Part shown: positions 35,501 through 43,705 of the stretch, piece by piece | Position numbering within the stretch: position 1 is the first letter of the stretch | Layout: every line of letters starts with the position of its first letter | Assembly (NCBI RefSeq): GCF_046000175.1 | Contig: NZ_JBEOMB010000059.1 | Span: forward strand, 66,600 to 130,599 | Direction: 5' to 3' | DNA length: 64,000 nt | Source of the DNA: Rhodoplanes sp046000175 | GTDB lineage: Bacteria > Pseudomonadota > Alphaproteobacteria > Rhizobiales > Xanthobacteraceae | Position numbers and translations under genes: made by a program | Notes under the pieces: model-generated | The model's input: only the letters and a program-made list of their open reading frames with translations | What the model was told of the DNA's origin: nothing | Databases searched by the model: none

Positions 35501-37516
35501 CCGGGCGCTCTCAAGGCGCGCGAGCAGGACGCCGCGCTCCTCGACAGCCTGCAGACCCGTTTCGAGTTCCTCAGCCAGACGCCGAACACGCCGGCCCGCT
35601 TCACCGACACGGCGCTGACGGCCGACGGCGACACCAAGCGGCTGATGCTCGACCGCGCCAACTACTACGCCACCACGGGCGGCCACGGCGCCTGCCGCGG
35701 CTGCGGCGAGGTGACGGCGATCCGCCTCGTCACCTCGACCAACAACGCGATCCAGACCAAGCGCCGCAAGGACCATCTGCGCGAGCTGGAGAGCGTGATC
35801 GACAAGCTCAAGGCGAAGCTTCCGTCCGTGCAGGACGACAAGGTGCGGCGCGAGCGCATCGCCGGCGTGATCGAGGTGCTGGAGAAGCGCCAGTATCTGC
35901 TGGAGAGCGGCCCGACCGGCAACGGCCCGGCCTCGGCCGTGATCGCCAACGCCACCGGCTGCTCGTCGGTCTATGCCTCGACCTTCCCGTTCAACCCCTA
36001 CAACGACCCGTGGGTGAACAGCCTGTTCCAGGACACGCCGGCGGTCGCCAAGGGGCTGTTCGAGGGGCTCACGGCCTCGGCCGTCGACGACGTGAAGGCG
36101 ATGCGGATCGCCAAGCTCGAGCTCGACGACGCCTACGATCCGGGCATGCACGACAAGTTCTTCCGCACCTTCGCGTGGTCGCAGTTCACGCCGGAGGAGC
36201 TGTCGCTGCTGCCGACCGTGATCAGCATGGGCGGTGACGGCGCCACCTACGACATCGGCTTCGGCGCGCTGTCGCGGCTGTTGGCGACCAACACGCCCGT
36301 CAAGGTCGTGGTGCTCAACACCGGCGTCTACTCCAACACGGGCGGCCAGGCCTCCACGGCGAGCCTCACCGGTCAGGACTCGGATCTGTCGCGCTTCGGC
36401 GCCGCCCATGCCGGCAAGCAGGAGGACCGCAAGGAGCTCGGCCTGATCGCCGCGTTCCACCCGAACGTCTTCGTGGTGCAGACCTCGACGGCGCTGCAGC
36501 AGCACTTCCTGCAGAACGTGACGCGCTATCTCAACCACACCTCGTCGCCGGCCGTGCTCGACGTCTACACGCCGTGCCAGGCCGAGCACGGCATCGCCGA
36601 CGCGGCCGCCAGCCGCCGCGCTCGCCTCGCCGTCGAGGCGCGCATGAACCCGGTGTTCGTGCACGATCCGGGCGCCGACCGCAGCCGCAAGGGCTGGTTC
36701 TCGCTCGACGGCAACCCGGACCTCGACAAGGACTGGACGACGACCACGATCGAGCATGTCGAGGAGGGCGTCACCAAGCTGAAGGAGGTGGTGCTCACCC
36801 CGGCCTACTTCGCCCAGGAGGAGACCCGCTTCAAGAAGCAGTTCCGTCCGCTGAAGAACGAGGCCGACGCGGTCCCGGTCGAGGACTTCGTCGCGCTCGA
36901 TCCGGCGGCGCGCGCCGGCAAGGTGCCGTTCGTGTGGTCGACCGACGCCGACAAGCGGCTCGTGAAGCTCGAGGTCTCCAACACCATCGTGCATCTGGTC
37001 GAGGAGCGGCGGCGCTACTGGCGGACGCTCCAGTACCTCGCCGGCCGGCCGATCGAGCGGCTGGACGCCGACCACCGCGTCGAGCTCGAGGCGCTGAAGT
37101 CGCGCTACGAGCAGGCCGTGCAGACGCAGGAGTCGACGCTCGACACCATCGCCCGCGCGATGAGCGAGCTCGCCGCCTCGTCGAGCGCCCCGTCGCCGAC
37201 CGCGCTCGCCGGTGCGCTGGCGCCCTTCGGGGCCGCGCCGGGTGCCGCCGCGGCCGCTCCGGCGGCCGCCGCCAAGGCCAACGGCTCGGCCCTGCCGCAC
37301 ATCCGCGACGAGGACGTCGCCGCCTGCACCAACTGCAAGACCTGCTACCAGCAGGTCCCCGAGCTGTTCGAGCGGATCAGGATCATGGTCGACGGCGTGC
37401 CGAAGGAGGTCGCCCACACCATCCCGGGCGCGCTCGAAAAGGTGACGGTCACGCCGGACCTCAAGGCCCGGCTCGCCAAGGCGGCGGCCGGCTGCGACGC
37501 GGAGATCGTGCGATGA
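32537..37516 (+). CDS. 2-oxoacid (probably pyruvate):ferredoxin oxidoreductase, NifJ-like, extended
   Basis: 1659 residues, far above the roughly 1170-1200 of NifJ. Order of parts: alpha/pyrimidine-binding domain with GYPITPSTEISEIYEAF near residue 30; gamma domain with SVGGYGTIATGKLLTDIL near 550; two ferredoxin clusters CTGCMECTLVCP near 846 and CSGCLECIDVCGPG near 977; thiamine diphosphate domain with GGHGACRGCGE near 1050, GDGATYDIG near 1233 and NTGVYSNTGGQAS; then an extra C-terminal 200 residues with an Ala/Pro linker and CTNCKTCYQQVPELF near 1597, probably a third [4Fe-4S] site. It oxidises a 2-oxoacid with CoA to acyl-CoA and CO2, passing electrons to ferredoxin; oxygen sensitivity is typical. 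Its stop overlaps the Nfn-fusion start. Confidence 0.88.
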   Translation: MNAKYSGIPTVINGNGAVAQVMGHVCGGVIGYPITPSTEISEIYEAFRSAGGCNVWGKHPFFFEPEGEHSAQSGALGAALTGAKFVSNASSSQGILYGLESHYVTVGKKVGGFVLQVAARVVSKHSLNVMAGHDDVYALLQSGYTILFGSNPQEAADLAVISYKVSATSLIPVANAMDGFATSHMMSEALMPEPELIREFLGDPAGRIKCPTVAQEILFGAKGRVHQLELWLIKHEGDFAPADLAKLRTWLKTEAEQVETDNAASLIGDTLALVPEELRGAWTRQWTNAYEKGTRQLVPALVDVHNPGLTGGVQNQPDFQAGSVDHRTHFVRDVPRFVREAMAEYAALTGREYKPVMTYMCDDAEHVMVGLGSVTDDVEAVVAHLRSQGKKVGVVSIKLLQPFPEAELVAALKGKTAVTVLERSDVTALTSFVTQALFKGIENATNGTRHPGIPALDRLPKMTTAIFGLGAHDLQPRHLIAAFKNMETKNAPFVYLGSQFFAKDPSPRLAALQERLKEAYPETELMALETEANPNLLPPSAFRVRFHSVGGYGTIATGKLLTDILAGVLDMHSKASPKYGSEKSGAPTNYYITLSPEPVKITNAEIEDVEIVVSPDHKVFSHTNPLRGLVEGGTFVLQSNLSPLEVWKDLPKRARKTIRDKKIKMFVVDGFAVAKRHAPTPELETRMMGIAFIGAVCGHVDRIVADASMDVILKKVQQQLSKKFGSKGAAVVDGNMAVIKEGLEATQALDYTRPEFVEAETEAGVQQLRTVAISAAMCKAAGAAPAEGIFDRAYYEEVIAAPFRDGTIGEAPVLPGTGMFMPAGSAAWKDKGLFRRDVPEFEPALCTGCMECTLVCPDAAIPNTVHDIHDLLLTGLKHLDLVEAQREAVRDRVFALADAVREAYRGSKDAKAFGEVVAAAAAALDVDNPTLKRNLGKLAEVLVEFPVARTRPFFDSMEKEKPGTGGLYSVAIDPWKCSGCLECIDVCGPGALKAREQDAALLDSLQTRFEFLSQTPNTPARFTDTALTADGDTKRLMLDRANYYATTGGHGACRGCGEVTAIRLVTSTNNAIQTKRRKDHLRELESVIDKLKAKLPSVQDDKVRRERIAGVIEVLEKRQYLLESGPTGNGPASAVIANATGCSSVYASTFPFNPYNDPWVNSLFQDTPAVAKGLFEGLTASAVDDVKAMRIAKLELDDAYDPGMHDKFFRTFAWSQFTPEELSLLPTVISMGGDGATYDIGFGALSRLLATNTPVKVVVLNTGVYSNTGGQASTASLTGQDSDLSRFGAAHAGKQEDRKELGLIAAFHPNVFVVQTSTALQQHFLQNVTRYLNHTSSPAVLDVYTPCQAEHGIADAAASRRARLAVEARMNPVFVHDPGADRSRKGWFSLDGNPDLDKDWTTTTIEHVEEGVTKLKEVVLTPAYFAQEETRFKKQFRPLKNEADAVPVEDFVALDPAARAGKVPFVWSTDADKRLVKLEVSNTIVHLVEERRRYWRTLQYLAGRPIERLDADHRVELEALKSRYEQAVQTQESTLDTIARAMSELAASSSAPSPTALAGALAPFGAAPGAAAAAPAAAAKANGSALPHIRDEDVAACTNCKTCYQQVPELFERIRIMVDGVPKEVAHTIPGALEKVTVTPDLKARLAKAAAGCDAEIVR

Positions 37517-40341
37517 GCACCGCCAATCCCCAGGAGCAGCTGCTGCGCTACGCCCAGACCACGCAGGCGCTGGAGCAGACGCGCAATCAGCTCGAGGAGC
37601 TCGAATCCTCCGAAGCCGTCGAGCTGTTCCAGAAGCAGCTCGAGCTTCTCAAGAAACGTCTCCTCGGCGATCCGAAGTCGCTGCGCGGCACCTTCGTGTC
37701 GGACGGCGTGCAGGCGATCGCCTGGGAGTTCCAGCAGGAGGAGCTGAGCCCCGCCTTCACGCGGACGTTCTGGAACCTGCTGCTGCGCAACGACGAGATG
37801 AGCGTGCTCCTGCAACGCTTCATCTGGTCGATGCCAATGCGCTTCAAGCGCAAGTTCGTGAAGGCGCTCGACGATCACCTGTCCGACAAGTACCCGATGT
37901 TCAAGGGCCTGTCGGCGAAGTGGCCGTTCGACGCCTTCATCCCGCCCTACATCCGCCCGCCCGAGGAGCGCGTCGGCGACTTCGCGCTCGTGAACACCGG
38001 CTATCTCGGCTACATGGCGCTCGGCTACACCGAGCGCGAGGTCGAGATGTTCGTGTGGCTCGAGGTGTTGCGCGACAAGCAGTGCACCGACAAGCCGTGC
38101 GAGATCGGCGTGATCATCCACGGCAAGAAGGAGCCGAAGGGTGGCTGCCCGGTCAAGATCCACATCCCCGAGATGCTGGAGCTGCTCGGCAACGGCAAGT
38201 TCCGCCAGGCGCTGGAGCTGATCGAGAGCTGCAATCCGCTGCCCAACGTGACGGGCCGCGTGTGTCCGCAAGAGCTGCAGTGCCAGGGCGTCTGCAAGCA
38301 GACGCGCCGGCCGATCGAGATCGGCCAGCTCGAATGGTTCCTGCCCGAGCGCGAGAAGCTGGTCGGCCCCAAGCCGGCCGAGCGCTTCGCCGGCGTGATC
38401 AGCCCGTGGGCGCGCGCCGAGAAGCCGCCGATCGCGGTGGTCGGCTCCGGCCCGTCCGGCCTGATCAACGCCTATCTGCTGGCGGCCGAGGGCTTCCCGG
38501 TCACGGTGTTCGAGGCGTTCCACGACCTCGGCGGCGTGCTGCGCTACGGCATCCCGGAGTTCCGCCTGCCCAACACGCTGATCGACGACGTCGTCGAGAA
38601 GATCAACCTGCTCGGCGGCCGCTTCGTGAAGAACTTCGTGGTCGGCAAGACCGCGACGCTCGACGACCTCAAGGACGCCGGCTTCTGGAAGATCTTCGTC
38701 GGCACCGGCGCCGGCCTGCCGACCTTCATGAACGTGCCGGGCGAGCACTATCTCGGCGTCATGTCGGCCAACGAGTTCCTCACCCGCGTCAACCTGATGC
38801 GGGCGCTGGACGAGAAGTACGAGACGCCGCTGCCCGAGACCAAGGGCAAGGAGGTCTTCGTCATCGGCGGCGGCAACACCGCCATGGACGCCGCCCGCAC
38901 GGCTCGCCGGCTCGGCGCCAACGTGACGATCGTCTACCGCCGCACCAAGAGCGAGATGCCGGCCCGCGTCGAGGAGCTGCACCACGCCCTCGAGGAAGGC
39001 ATCAACCTCGCCGTGCTGCGCGCGCCCATCGAGTTCATCGGCGACGAGAAGACCCACTTCGTCAGCCACGCGGTGCTCGCCGTCAACGAGCTCGGCCCGC
39101 CCGACAAGTCGGGTCGCCGCGCGCCGGTCGCCACCGGCGAGACCGAACGGGTGCCGGTCGATCTCGTGATCATGGCGCTCGGCAACACGGCGAACCCGAT
39201 CATGAAGGACGCCGAGCCCGACCTGAAGACCTCGAAATGGGGCACCATCGAGGTCGGCGAGGGCACGCAGAAAACCTCGATCAAGGACGTCTACTCGGGT
39301 GGCGACGCGGCCCGCGGCGGCTCGACCGCGATCCGGGCGGCCGGCGACGGCCAGGCGGCGGCGCGCGAGATCGTCGGCGAGATTCCGTTCACGCCGGCCG
39401 AGATCAAGGCGCGGGTGGCGAAGGCCGCGCGGTACACCGAGCTCGGCCAGGTCAAGCAGACCATCGTCGAGAAGATCCCGCTCGCCGGCGGCATCGTCGA
39501 GTTCAAGGTGCGGGCCCCGATGGTGGCGCAGTCGGCCAAGGCCGGCCAGTTCGTCCGGGTGCTCGGCTGGGACGACGGCGAGCTGATTCCGCTGACGCTC
39601 GCCGACTGGGACGCCGAGGCCGGCACCATCGACCTGGTCATCCAGGGCATGGGCACCTCGACGCTCATGATGAACCAGATGACGATCGGCGACGCCTTCG
39701 CGGGCATCGCCGGCCCGCTCGGCCGGGCGAGCGAGCTGCACCACTACGGTCCCGACCAGACCGTGGTTTTCACGGCCGGCGGCGTCGGCCTGCCGCCCGT
39801 CTATCCGATCGCCCGCGCGCATCTGGAGATGGGCAACCACGTCACGCTGATCGCCGGATTCCGCTCGAAGGAGTTCCTGTTCTGGACCGGCGACGACGAG
39901 CGGATGGGCAAGCTGAAGGCCAAGTACGGCGACCAGCTCGACCTGATCTACGCGACCAACGACGGCACCTACGGCATCAAGGGCTTCGTCACGACGCCGC
40001 TCGAGGAGATGCTGAAGAACGACAAGACGTCGAAGGGCCGCAAGATCGCCGAGGTGATCACCATCGGTCCGCCGATCATGATGCGGGTGGTCTCCGACCT
40101 CACCAAGCCCTACGGGGTCAAGACGGTGGCGAGCCTCAACTCGATCATGGTCGACGCCACCGGCATGTGCGGCGCCTGCATGGTGCCGATCACGGTGGAC
40201 GGCAAGATGGTCCGCAAGCACGCCTGCATCGACGGGCCGGAGCTCGACGCCCATCTCATCGACTGGGACAAGTTCCTGCCCCGGTTCAACACCTTCAAGG
40301 CGCAGGAGCAGGCCAGCAAGGTGGCGCACGGGCTCGCCTGA
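37513..40341 (+). CDS. NfnB-NfnA fusion: ferredoxin-NAD(P) transhydrogenase-like flavoprotein
   Basis: 942 residues. After a 170-residue helical N-terminal extension of unknown role comes an NfnB/GltD-like module: Cys-rich iron-sulfur part (GGCPVKIHIPEMLELL, TGRVCPQELQCQGVC), FAD site VVGSGPSGL near 315 and NAD(P) site VIGGGNTAMDAAR near 455. The C-terminal 280 residues are NfnA-like: FAD/NAD reductase fold (FTAGGVGLPPVYPIARAH) and a [2Fe-2S] tail VDATGMCGACM ... HACIDGPELDAHLIDWDKF, with the three Cys and one Asp arrangement known from NfnA. In the two-subunit form this enzyme bifurcates electrons among NADPH, NAD and ferredoxin. Start overlaps the oxidoreductase stop as ATGA. Confidence 0.85.
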   Translation: MSTANPQEQLLRYAQTTQALEQTRNQLEELESSEAVELFQKQLELLKKRLLGDPKSLRGTFVSDGVQAIAWEFQQEELSPAFTRTFWNLLLRNDEMSVLLQRFIWSMPMRFKRKFVKALDDHLSDKYPMFKGLSAKWPFDAFIPPYIRPPEERVGDFALVNTGYLGYMALGYTEREVEMFVWLEVLRDKQCTDKPCEIGVIIHGKKEPKGGCPVKIHIPEMLELLGNGKFRQALELIESCNPLPNVTGRVCPQELQCQGVCKQTRRPIEIGQLEWFLPEREKLVGPKPAERFAGVISPWARAEKPPIAVVGSGPSGLINAYLLAAEGFPVTVFEAFHDLGGVLRYGIPEFRLPNTLIDDVVEKINLLGGRFVKNFVVGKTATLDDLKDAGFWKIFVGTGAGLPTFMNVPGEHYLGVMSANEFLTRVNLMRALDEKYETPLPETKGKEVFVIGGGNTAMDAARTARRLGANVTIVYRRTKSEMPARVEELHHALEEGINLAVLRAPIEFIGDEKTHFVSHAVLAVNELGPPDKSGRRAPVATGETERVPVDLVIMALGNTANPIMKDAEPDLKTSKWGTIEVGEGTQKTSIKDVYSGGDAARGGSTAIRAAGDGQAAAREIVGEIPFTPAEIKARVAKAARYTELGQVKQTIVEKIPLAGGIVEFKVRAPMVAQSAKAGQFVRVLGWDDGELIPLTLADWDAEAGTIDLVIQGMGTSTLMMNQMTIGDAFAGIAGPLGRASELHHYGPDQTVVFTAGGVGLPPVYPIARAHLEMGNHVTLIAGFRSKEFLFWTGDDERMGKLKAKYGDQLDLIYATNDGTYGIKGFVTTPLEEMLKNDKTSKGRKIAEVITIGPPIMMRVVSDLTKPYGVKTVASLNSIMVDATGMCGACMVPITVDGKMVRKHACIDGPELDAHLIDWDKFLPRFNTFKAQEQASKVAHGLA

Positions 40342-40409
40342 GCGACTACACGGCCGCCCGCCTTTCGCGGCGCAGCAATCGGCCGAACGACAGACGGCCA
40401 ACGAGACGA

Positions 40410-40438
40410 GGGAGCGGGGCGACCCCCCGCTCCCTTTT
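40410..40438 (+). terminator. Rho-independent terminator of the redox operon
   Basis: Ten-bp stem GGGAGCGGGG / CCCCGCTCCC with a 5-base loop followed by TTTT, 69 bases past the fusion-protein stop. The rest of 40342-40736 holds no gene that I can support. Confidence 0.85.
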
Positions 40439-40736
40439 CGTATGGGCCGCCCCGGCGCGGTGATTCGCGGGCGATGGCGAGCCGGGCGAACGTGCGGGCG
40501 CCTGCGGGGATGCGCGGGAAATCGGTCGGGCGCGGCGGCGTGCCGCAGGCGCGGCCGGCCAACTCTGTATGACAAGTGCTGTGGGTAGCCCGAGCCCTGC
40601 ATCCATTGCATTCGAAGTGCGGCGAGCCATGCGTGCGCGGGTGCGATGCGGCCGGGCGGTCTTGCGTCGCGACTCCGCCGCCCCGACAATGGCGTTCCGA
40701 AACGAAACCCGAAACCGAGCTCCGAAGCAGAACCCC

Positions 40737-41189
40737 ATGTACACCGCGAGCGCGAAGCGCCTGACCAATGCGGGCGCCAGAAAAATCCTGGAAACCGCCA
40801 TGGAGAAGGCCCGCGTGGCCGGCATCCAGGTGGCCGTGGCGATCGTCGACGGCGGCGGCAATCTGCTGCTGCTGGAGCGCATGGACACGGCGCGCTTCCA
40901 TCTGGTGCATTCCTCGACCACCAAGGCGCGCTGCTGCGCCTCCAACAAGCGGCCGACCACCTCGAAGGGTGCCGTCGCCCAGCCGCTCGACGTCGCCCAT
41001 GCGCTCGGCCTCGCGCTCGCCGCCGGCCCGGAGAACTGGACCGCCATGGAAGGCGGCTGCCCGATCATCATCGACGGCGAATGCGTCGGCGGCGTCGGCG
41101 TCTCGGGCGGCAGCTGGGACATGGACGCGCAGATCGCCGAGGAGGCGGTGCGGTCGATCGGCGCGTCGGTGTCGATCGACGGGAAGTGA
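40737..41189 (+). CDS. HbpS/GlcG-like heme-binding family protein (DUF336)
   Basis: 150 residues from ATG 40737. The frame is open further upstream, but that part is low quality. The family core is plain: AVAIVDGGGNLLLLERMDTAR, STTKARCCASNKRPT and EGGCPIIIDGECVGGVGVSGG. Members bind heme or corrinoid breakdown products, or sit near glycolate and diol enzymes; their role is rarely proven. Two Cys in RCCAS and one in GGCPI are unusual additions. Cytoplasmic, no signal peptide. Gene stands between the redox operon terminator and a repeat. Confidence 0.85.
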   Translation: MYTASAKRLTNAGARKILETAMEKARVAGIQVAVAIVDGGGNLLLLERMDTARFHLVHSSTTKARCCASNKRPTTSKGAVAQPLDVAHALGLALAAGPENWTAMEGGCPIIIDGECVGGVGVSGGSWDMDAQIAEEAVRSIGASVSIDGK

Positions 41190-41210
41190 CGGCACCTCCC
41201 TCCGACTCCG

Positions 41211-41331
41211 GTCGTCCCGGGGCGGCCCGGAGGGCCGAACCCGGGACCCGTAACCCCTGTGATACGGTCGATCATCGACACCGGGGATATGAGTTCCGGG
41301 CTCGCGGGCTTCGCCCGCGCCCTGGAATGAC
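41211..41331. repeat. Intergenic palindromic element, copy B
   Basis: Same block order as 23591-23714: GTCGTCCCGGGGCGGC at the start, CCCGGGACCC, GGATATGAGTTCCGGGCTCGC, and CCTGGAATGACC at the end (one base changed from CCCGGAATGAC). Found between two plus-strand genes. Confidence 0.85.
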
Positions 41332-41391
41332 CAGCTCCTTTGAGCCTTCGCGCTTCTCCATCCGAACTTCACAACAACCTGGTCGAACCCC

Positions 41392-42402
41392 ATGAGCAAC
41401 ACCTCACCCGTACGCGTCGGCTGCATCGGCATGGGCTGGTGGTCCGACGTGCTGGCCGACGCCATCGCGCGGTCGAGCAAGATCGAGATCGTGAGTTGCT
41501 ACACCCGCACGGCCGACAAGCGCGACGCCTTCGCCAAGAAGTACGGTTGCAAGACGGTCGCGAGTTACGAGGAGATGCTGGCCGATCCGTCGATCGAGGG
41601 CATCGTCAACACGACGCCGAACAACGTGCATCTGGAGACCACCGCACAGGCCGCCGCCGCCGGCAAGCACGTCTTTCTCGACAAGCCGATCGCCAACAAT
41701 GTCGCGACGGGCCGCGCCATCGCCGAGGTCGCGAAGCGGCACGGCATCGTGCTGCAGCTCGGCTATCAGCGCCGTCGCGAGAGTCAGTTCCGCTGGATCA
41801 AGCAGCAGATCGACGCCGGCGTGTTCGGTCGCCTCGTCAACGCCGAATCGAACATCAGCCGCGACCGGCTGGGCAAGTTCGACGCGCATCATTGGCGCCA
41901 CACGGCGGAGGGCATGCCGGGCGGCGTGATGCTGCAGATCGGCATCCACTACATCGACGTGCTCAGCTACCTGATGGGGCCGGTCGTCGCGGTGTCGGGG
42001 CGCGCGTCCCAGCTCGTGCTGCCCGGCGACAATCCGGACGTCGCCTCGATGATCCTCGAGCACGAGAACGGCGCGCTTTCCACGGTCAACGCCTGCTATG
42101 CCTCGGCCGGCGAGTATTATCTGATGAACATCTACGGCAAGGAGGCGACCGCCTATTACGACCTGCACGGCGGCCTGCGCCTGCAGAAACGGCACTCCGA
42201 CAAGGTCGAGGCGATCCCGTTCGAGAAGAACGACGCGATCCGCGACGAATTGGAGGAGTTCGCTGCGGCGGTGCGCGGGCAGGCGAAGCCCGAGACCGAC
42301 GGCGTCCACGGCTACCAGTCGCTCGCCGTGGTGCGGGCCGGCACCGTCTCGGCCCGCGAAGGCCGTCGCGTCACGGTCGCCGAGATGCTGGAGAAGGATT
42401 GA
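41392..42402 (+). CDS. Gfo/Idh/MocA family oxidoreductase
   Basis: 336 residues. The Rossmann start VRVGCIGMGWWSDVLADAI and the family EKP-like motif, here LDKPIANN near residue 100 with the catalytic Lys, are intact. The C-terminal beta-sheet domain (GGVMLQIGIHYIDVLSYLMG with the usual His) completes the fold. These enzymes oxidise sugars, inositols, or dihydrodiols with NAD(P). The substrate cannot be told. Its stop is followed by a short palindrome and converging dehydrogenase gene. Confidence 0.9.
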   Translation: MSNTSPVRVGCIGMGWWSDVLADAIARSSKIEIVSCYTRTADKRDAFAKKYGCKTVASYEEMLADPSIEGIVNTTPNNVHLETTAQAAAAGKHVFLDKPIANNVATGRAIAEVAKRHGIVLQLGYQRRRESQFRWIKQQIDAGVFGRLVNAESNISRDRLGKFDAHHWRHTAEGMPGGVMLQIGIHYIDVLSYLMGPVVAVSGRASQLVLPGDNPDVASMILEHENGALSTVNACYASAGEYYLMNIYGKEATAYYDLHGGLRLQKRHSDKVEAIPFEKNDAIRDELEEFAAAVRGQAKPETDGVHGYQSLAVVRAGTVSAREGRRVTVAEMLEKD

Positions 42403-42441
42403 GCGAGGCGGGCCGAGGTGAACCGCCGAGGCGCTTCTTCA

Positions 42442-42465
42442 CCTCTCCCCGCGCGCGGGGAGAGG
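42442..42465. repeat. Perfect 24-base palindrome between convergent genes
   Basis: CCTCTCCCC-GCGCGC-GGGGAGAGG. The same unit occurs twice in the element at 52487-52641. It may stop transcription from both sides. Confidence 0.8.
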
Positions 42466-42522
42466 GAGCGCAGGCGCCGTCTTCCCCGCGGCATGACGAA
42501 GAAGAGCCACGCGCGTCGCCAC

Positions 42523-43659
42523 TCACTCTCGCATCTTCACCACCACCTTGATGGCGTCCTCGATGCGGTCGCGGGCGTAGCGGAAGGCGGTCGGCACCTC
42601 GCCGAGCGGGAACGTGTGGGTGTGGATCGGTTTCGGGTCGAAGCGCTTCTGCGAGATCAGCGCCGCGCAGCGGTGGGTGGCGCTGCGACCCTCGCCGCGG
42701 ATGCCGAACACCGAGATGTGCTGGCGGATCAGCTTGGCGAGATCGACCGAGGCCTTCTCCTCCGGGAAGCCGACCAGGCACACCTTGCCGCCGCGCTTGA
42801 GCATGTCGGTCGCGACGTTGAGGCTGTTCGGATCGCCCGAGGCCTCGACCACGTAGTTGACGCCGCGCCCGCCCGTGATGCGGCGCACCGCCTCGACCGG
42901 GTCCTCGTTGCGGATGTTGACGACGTGATCGGCGCCCATGCGCTTGCCGAGCGCGAGACGCGCCTCGCGCGTGCCGGTGAGGATCACCGGATCGGCGCCG
43001 AGTGCCTTCGCCACCGCCGTCACCATCAGGCCGATCGCGCCGGGCCCGAGCACCACGACGCTCTCGCCCGCGATCAGCCCGCCGAGCGTGTCGAGCGCGT
43101 ACATGGCCGTGCCGGCCGTGACGATCAGGGTCGCCTCCTCGTCGCCGACGCCGTCGGGCACGTGGATCAGGGTCGCGACGTGATTGACCTGATACTCGCA
43201 GAAGCCGCCGTCGGTGGTGAAGCCGTTGGCGCGGTGGCCCTTGTCGTGCCCCTTGTAGTTCATGCCGTAGTTCAGGCAGGCCGTGTACATGCCGGCGCGG
43301 CAGCGTTCGCAGCGGCCGCAGCCGTAATGCACCTCGACGACGACGCGGTCGCCCACCGCGAACTCGTCGACCCCGGTGCCGAGCTTCACCACGGTCCCCA
43401 TGTACTCGTGGCCGGGGGTGAAGTTCTTGTTGAACGGCTTGCCGCCTTCGATCAGGGCGGGCGGCCCCCTGGTGATGATCGAGATGTCGCCGGCGCAGAA
43501 CGCGATGGCGTCGATGCGCACCAGCACCTCGGCGTGGCCCGGCTGCGGCACCGGCTTCTCGGTGAGGCGGAGCTGGCCGGGATCGTCCAGCACCCAGGCC
43601 TTCATGGTCGGCGGGACGTGATAGTCGTTAGGAGCGGTCGCTGTGGTGGTCGCGGTCAT
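42523..43659 (-). CDS. Zinc-dependent medium-chain alcohol dehydrogenase
   Basis: 378 residues. Catalytic zinc ligands in FCAGD and GHEYMG, structural zinc motif GCGRCERCRAGMYTAC, and NAD-binding VVLGPGAIGLMV are all present. An N-terminal stretch of about 18 residues (MTATTTATAPNDYHVPP) is extra. The family oxidises alcohols, polyols or hydroxy acids. It is last in the run tctC-tctB-tctA-sulfurtransferase-dehydrogenase on the minus strand, 46 bases after the sulfurtransferase gene, suggesting joint uptake and oxidation of a substrate. Confidence 0.9.
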   Translation of the reverse strand: MTATTTATAPNDYHVPPTMKAWVLDDPGQLRLTEKPVPQPGHAEVLVRIDAIAFCAGDISIITRGPPALIEGGKPFNKNFTPGHEYMGTVVKLGTGVDEFAVGDRVVVEVHYGCGRCERCRAGMYTACLNYGMNYKGHDKGHRANGFTTDGGFCEYQVNHVATLIHVPDGVGDEEATLIVTAGTAMYALDTLGGLIAGESVVVLGPGAIGLMVTAVAKALGADPVILTGTREARLALGKRMGADHVVNIRNEDPVEAVRRITGGRGVNYVVEASGDPNSLNVATDMLKRGGKVCLVGFPEEKASVDLAKLIRQHISVFGIRGEGRSATHRCAALISQKRFDPKPIHTHTFPLGEVPTAFRYARDRIEDAIKVVVKMRE

Positions 43660-43705
43660 CGCACTGTCCTTCTCGGTCCGGCGCGCCGGGCGCGCTCGCG
43701 GGCGA

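Noticed and set aside
32513..37417. A 1634-codon open frame antisense to the 2-oxoacid:ferredoxin oxidoreductase gene
   Set aside because: Composition is His/Arg/Gly/Val-rich without any motif, as expected for the mirror of a GC-rich gene. The sense strand has complete cofactor motifs.
37345..40689. A 1114-codon antisense frame over the Nfn fusion
   Set aside because: No ribosome site or motif; it runs through the terminator and past both gene ends. Same GC artefact.
40346..41281. 311-codon minus-strand frame over the HbpS/GlcG-like gene
   Set aside because: Mirror of a gene with clear family motifs; the frame also crosses the redox operon terminator.
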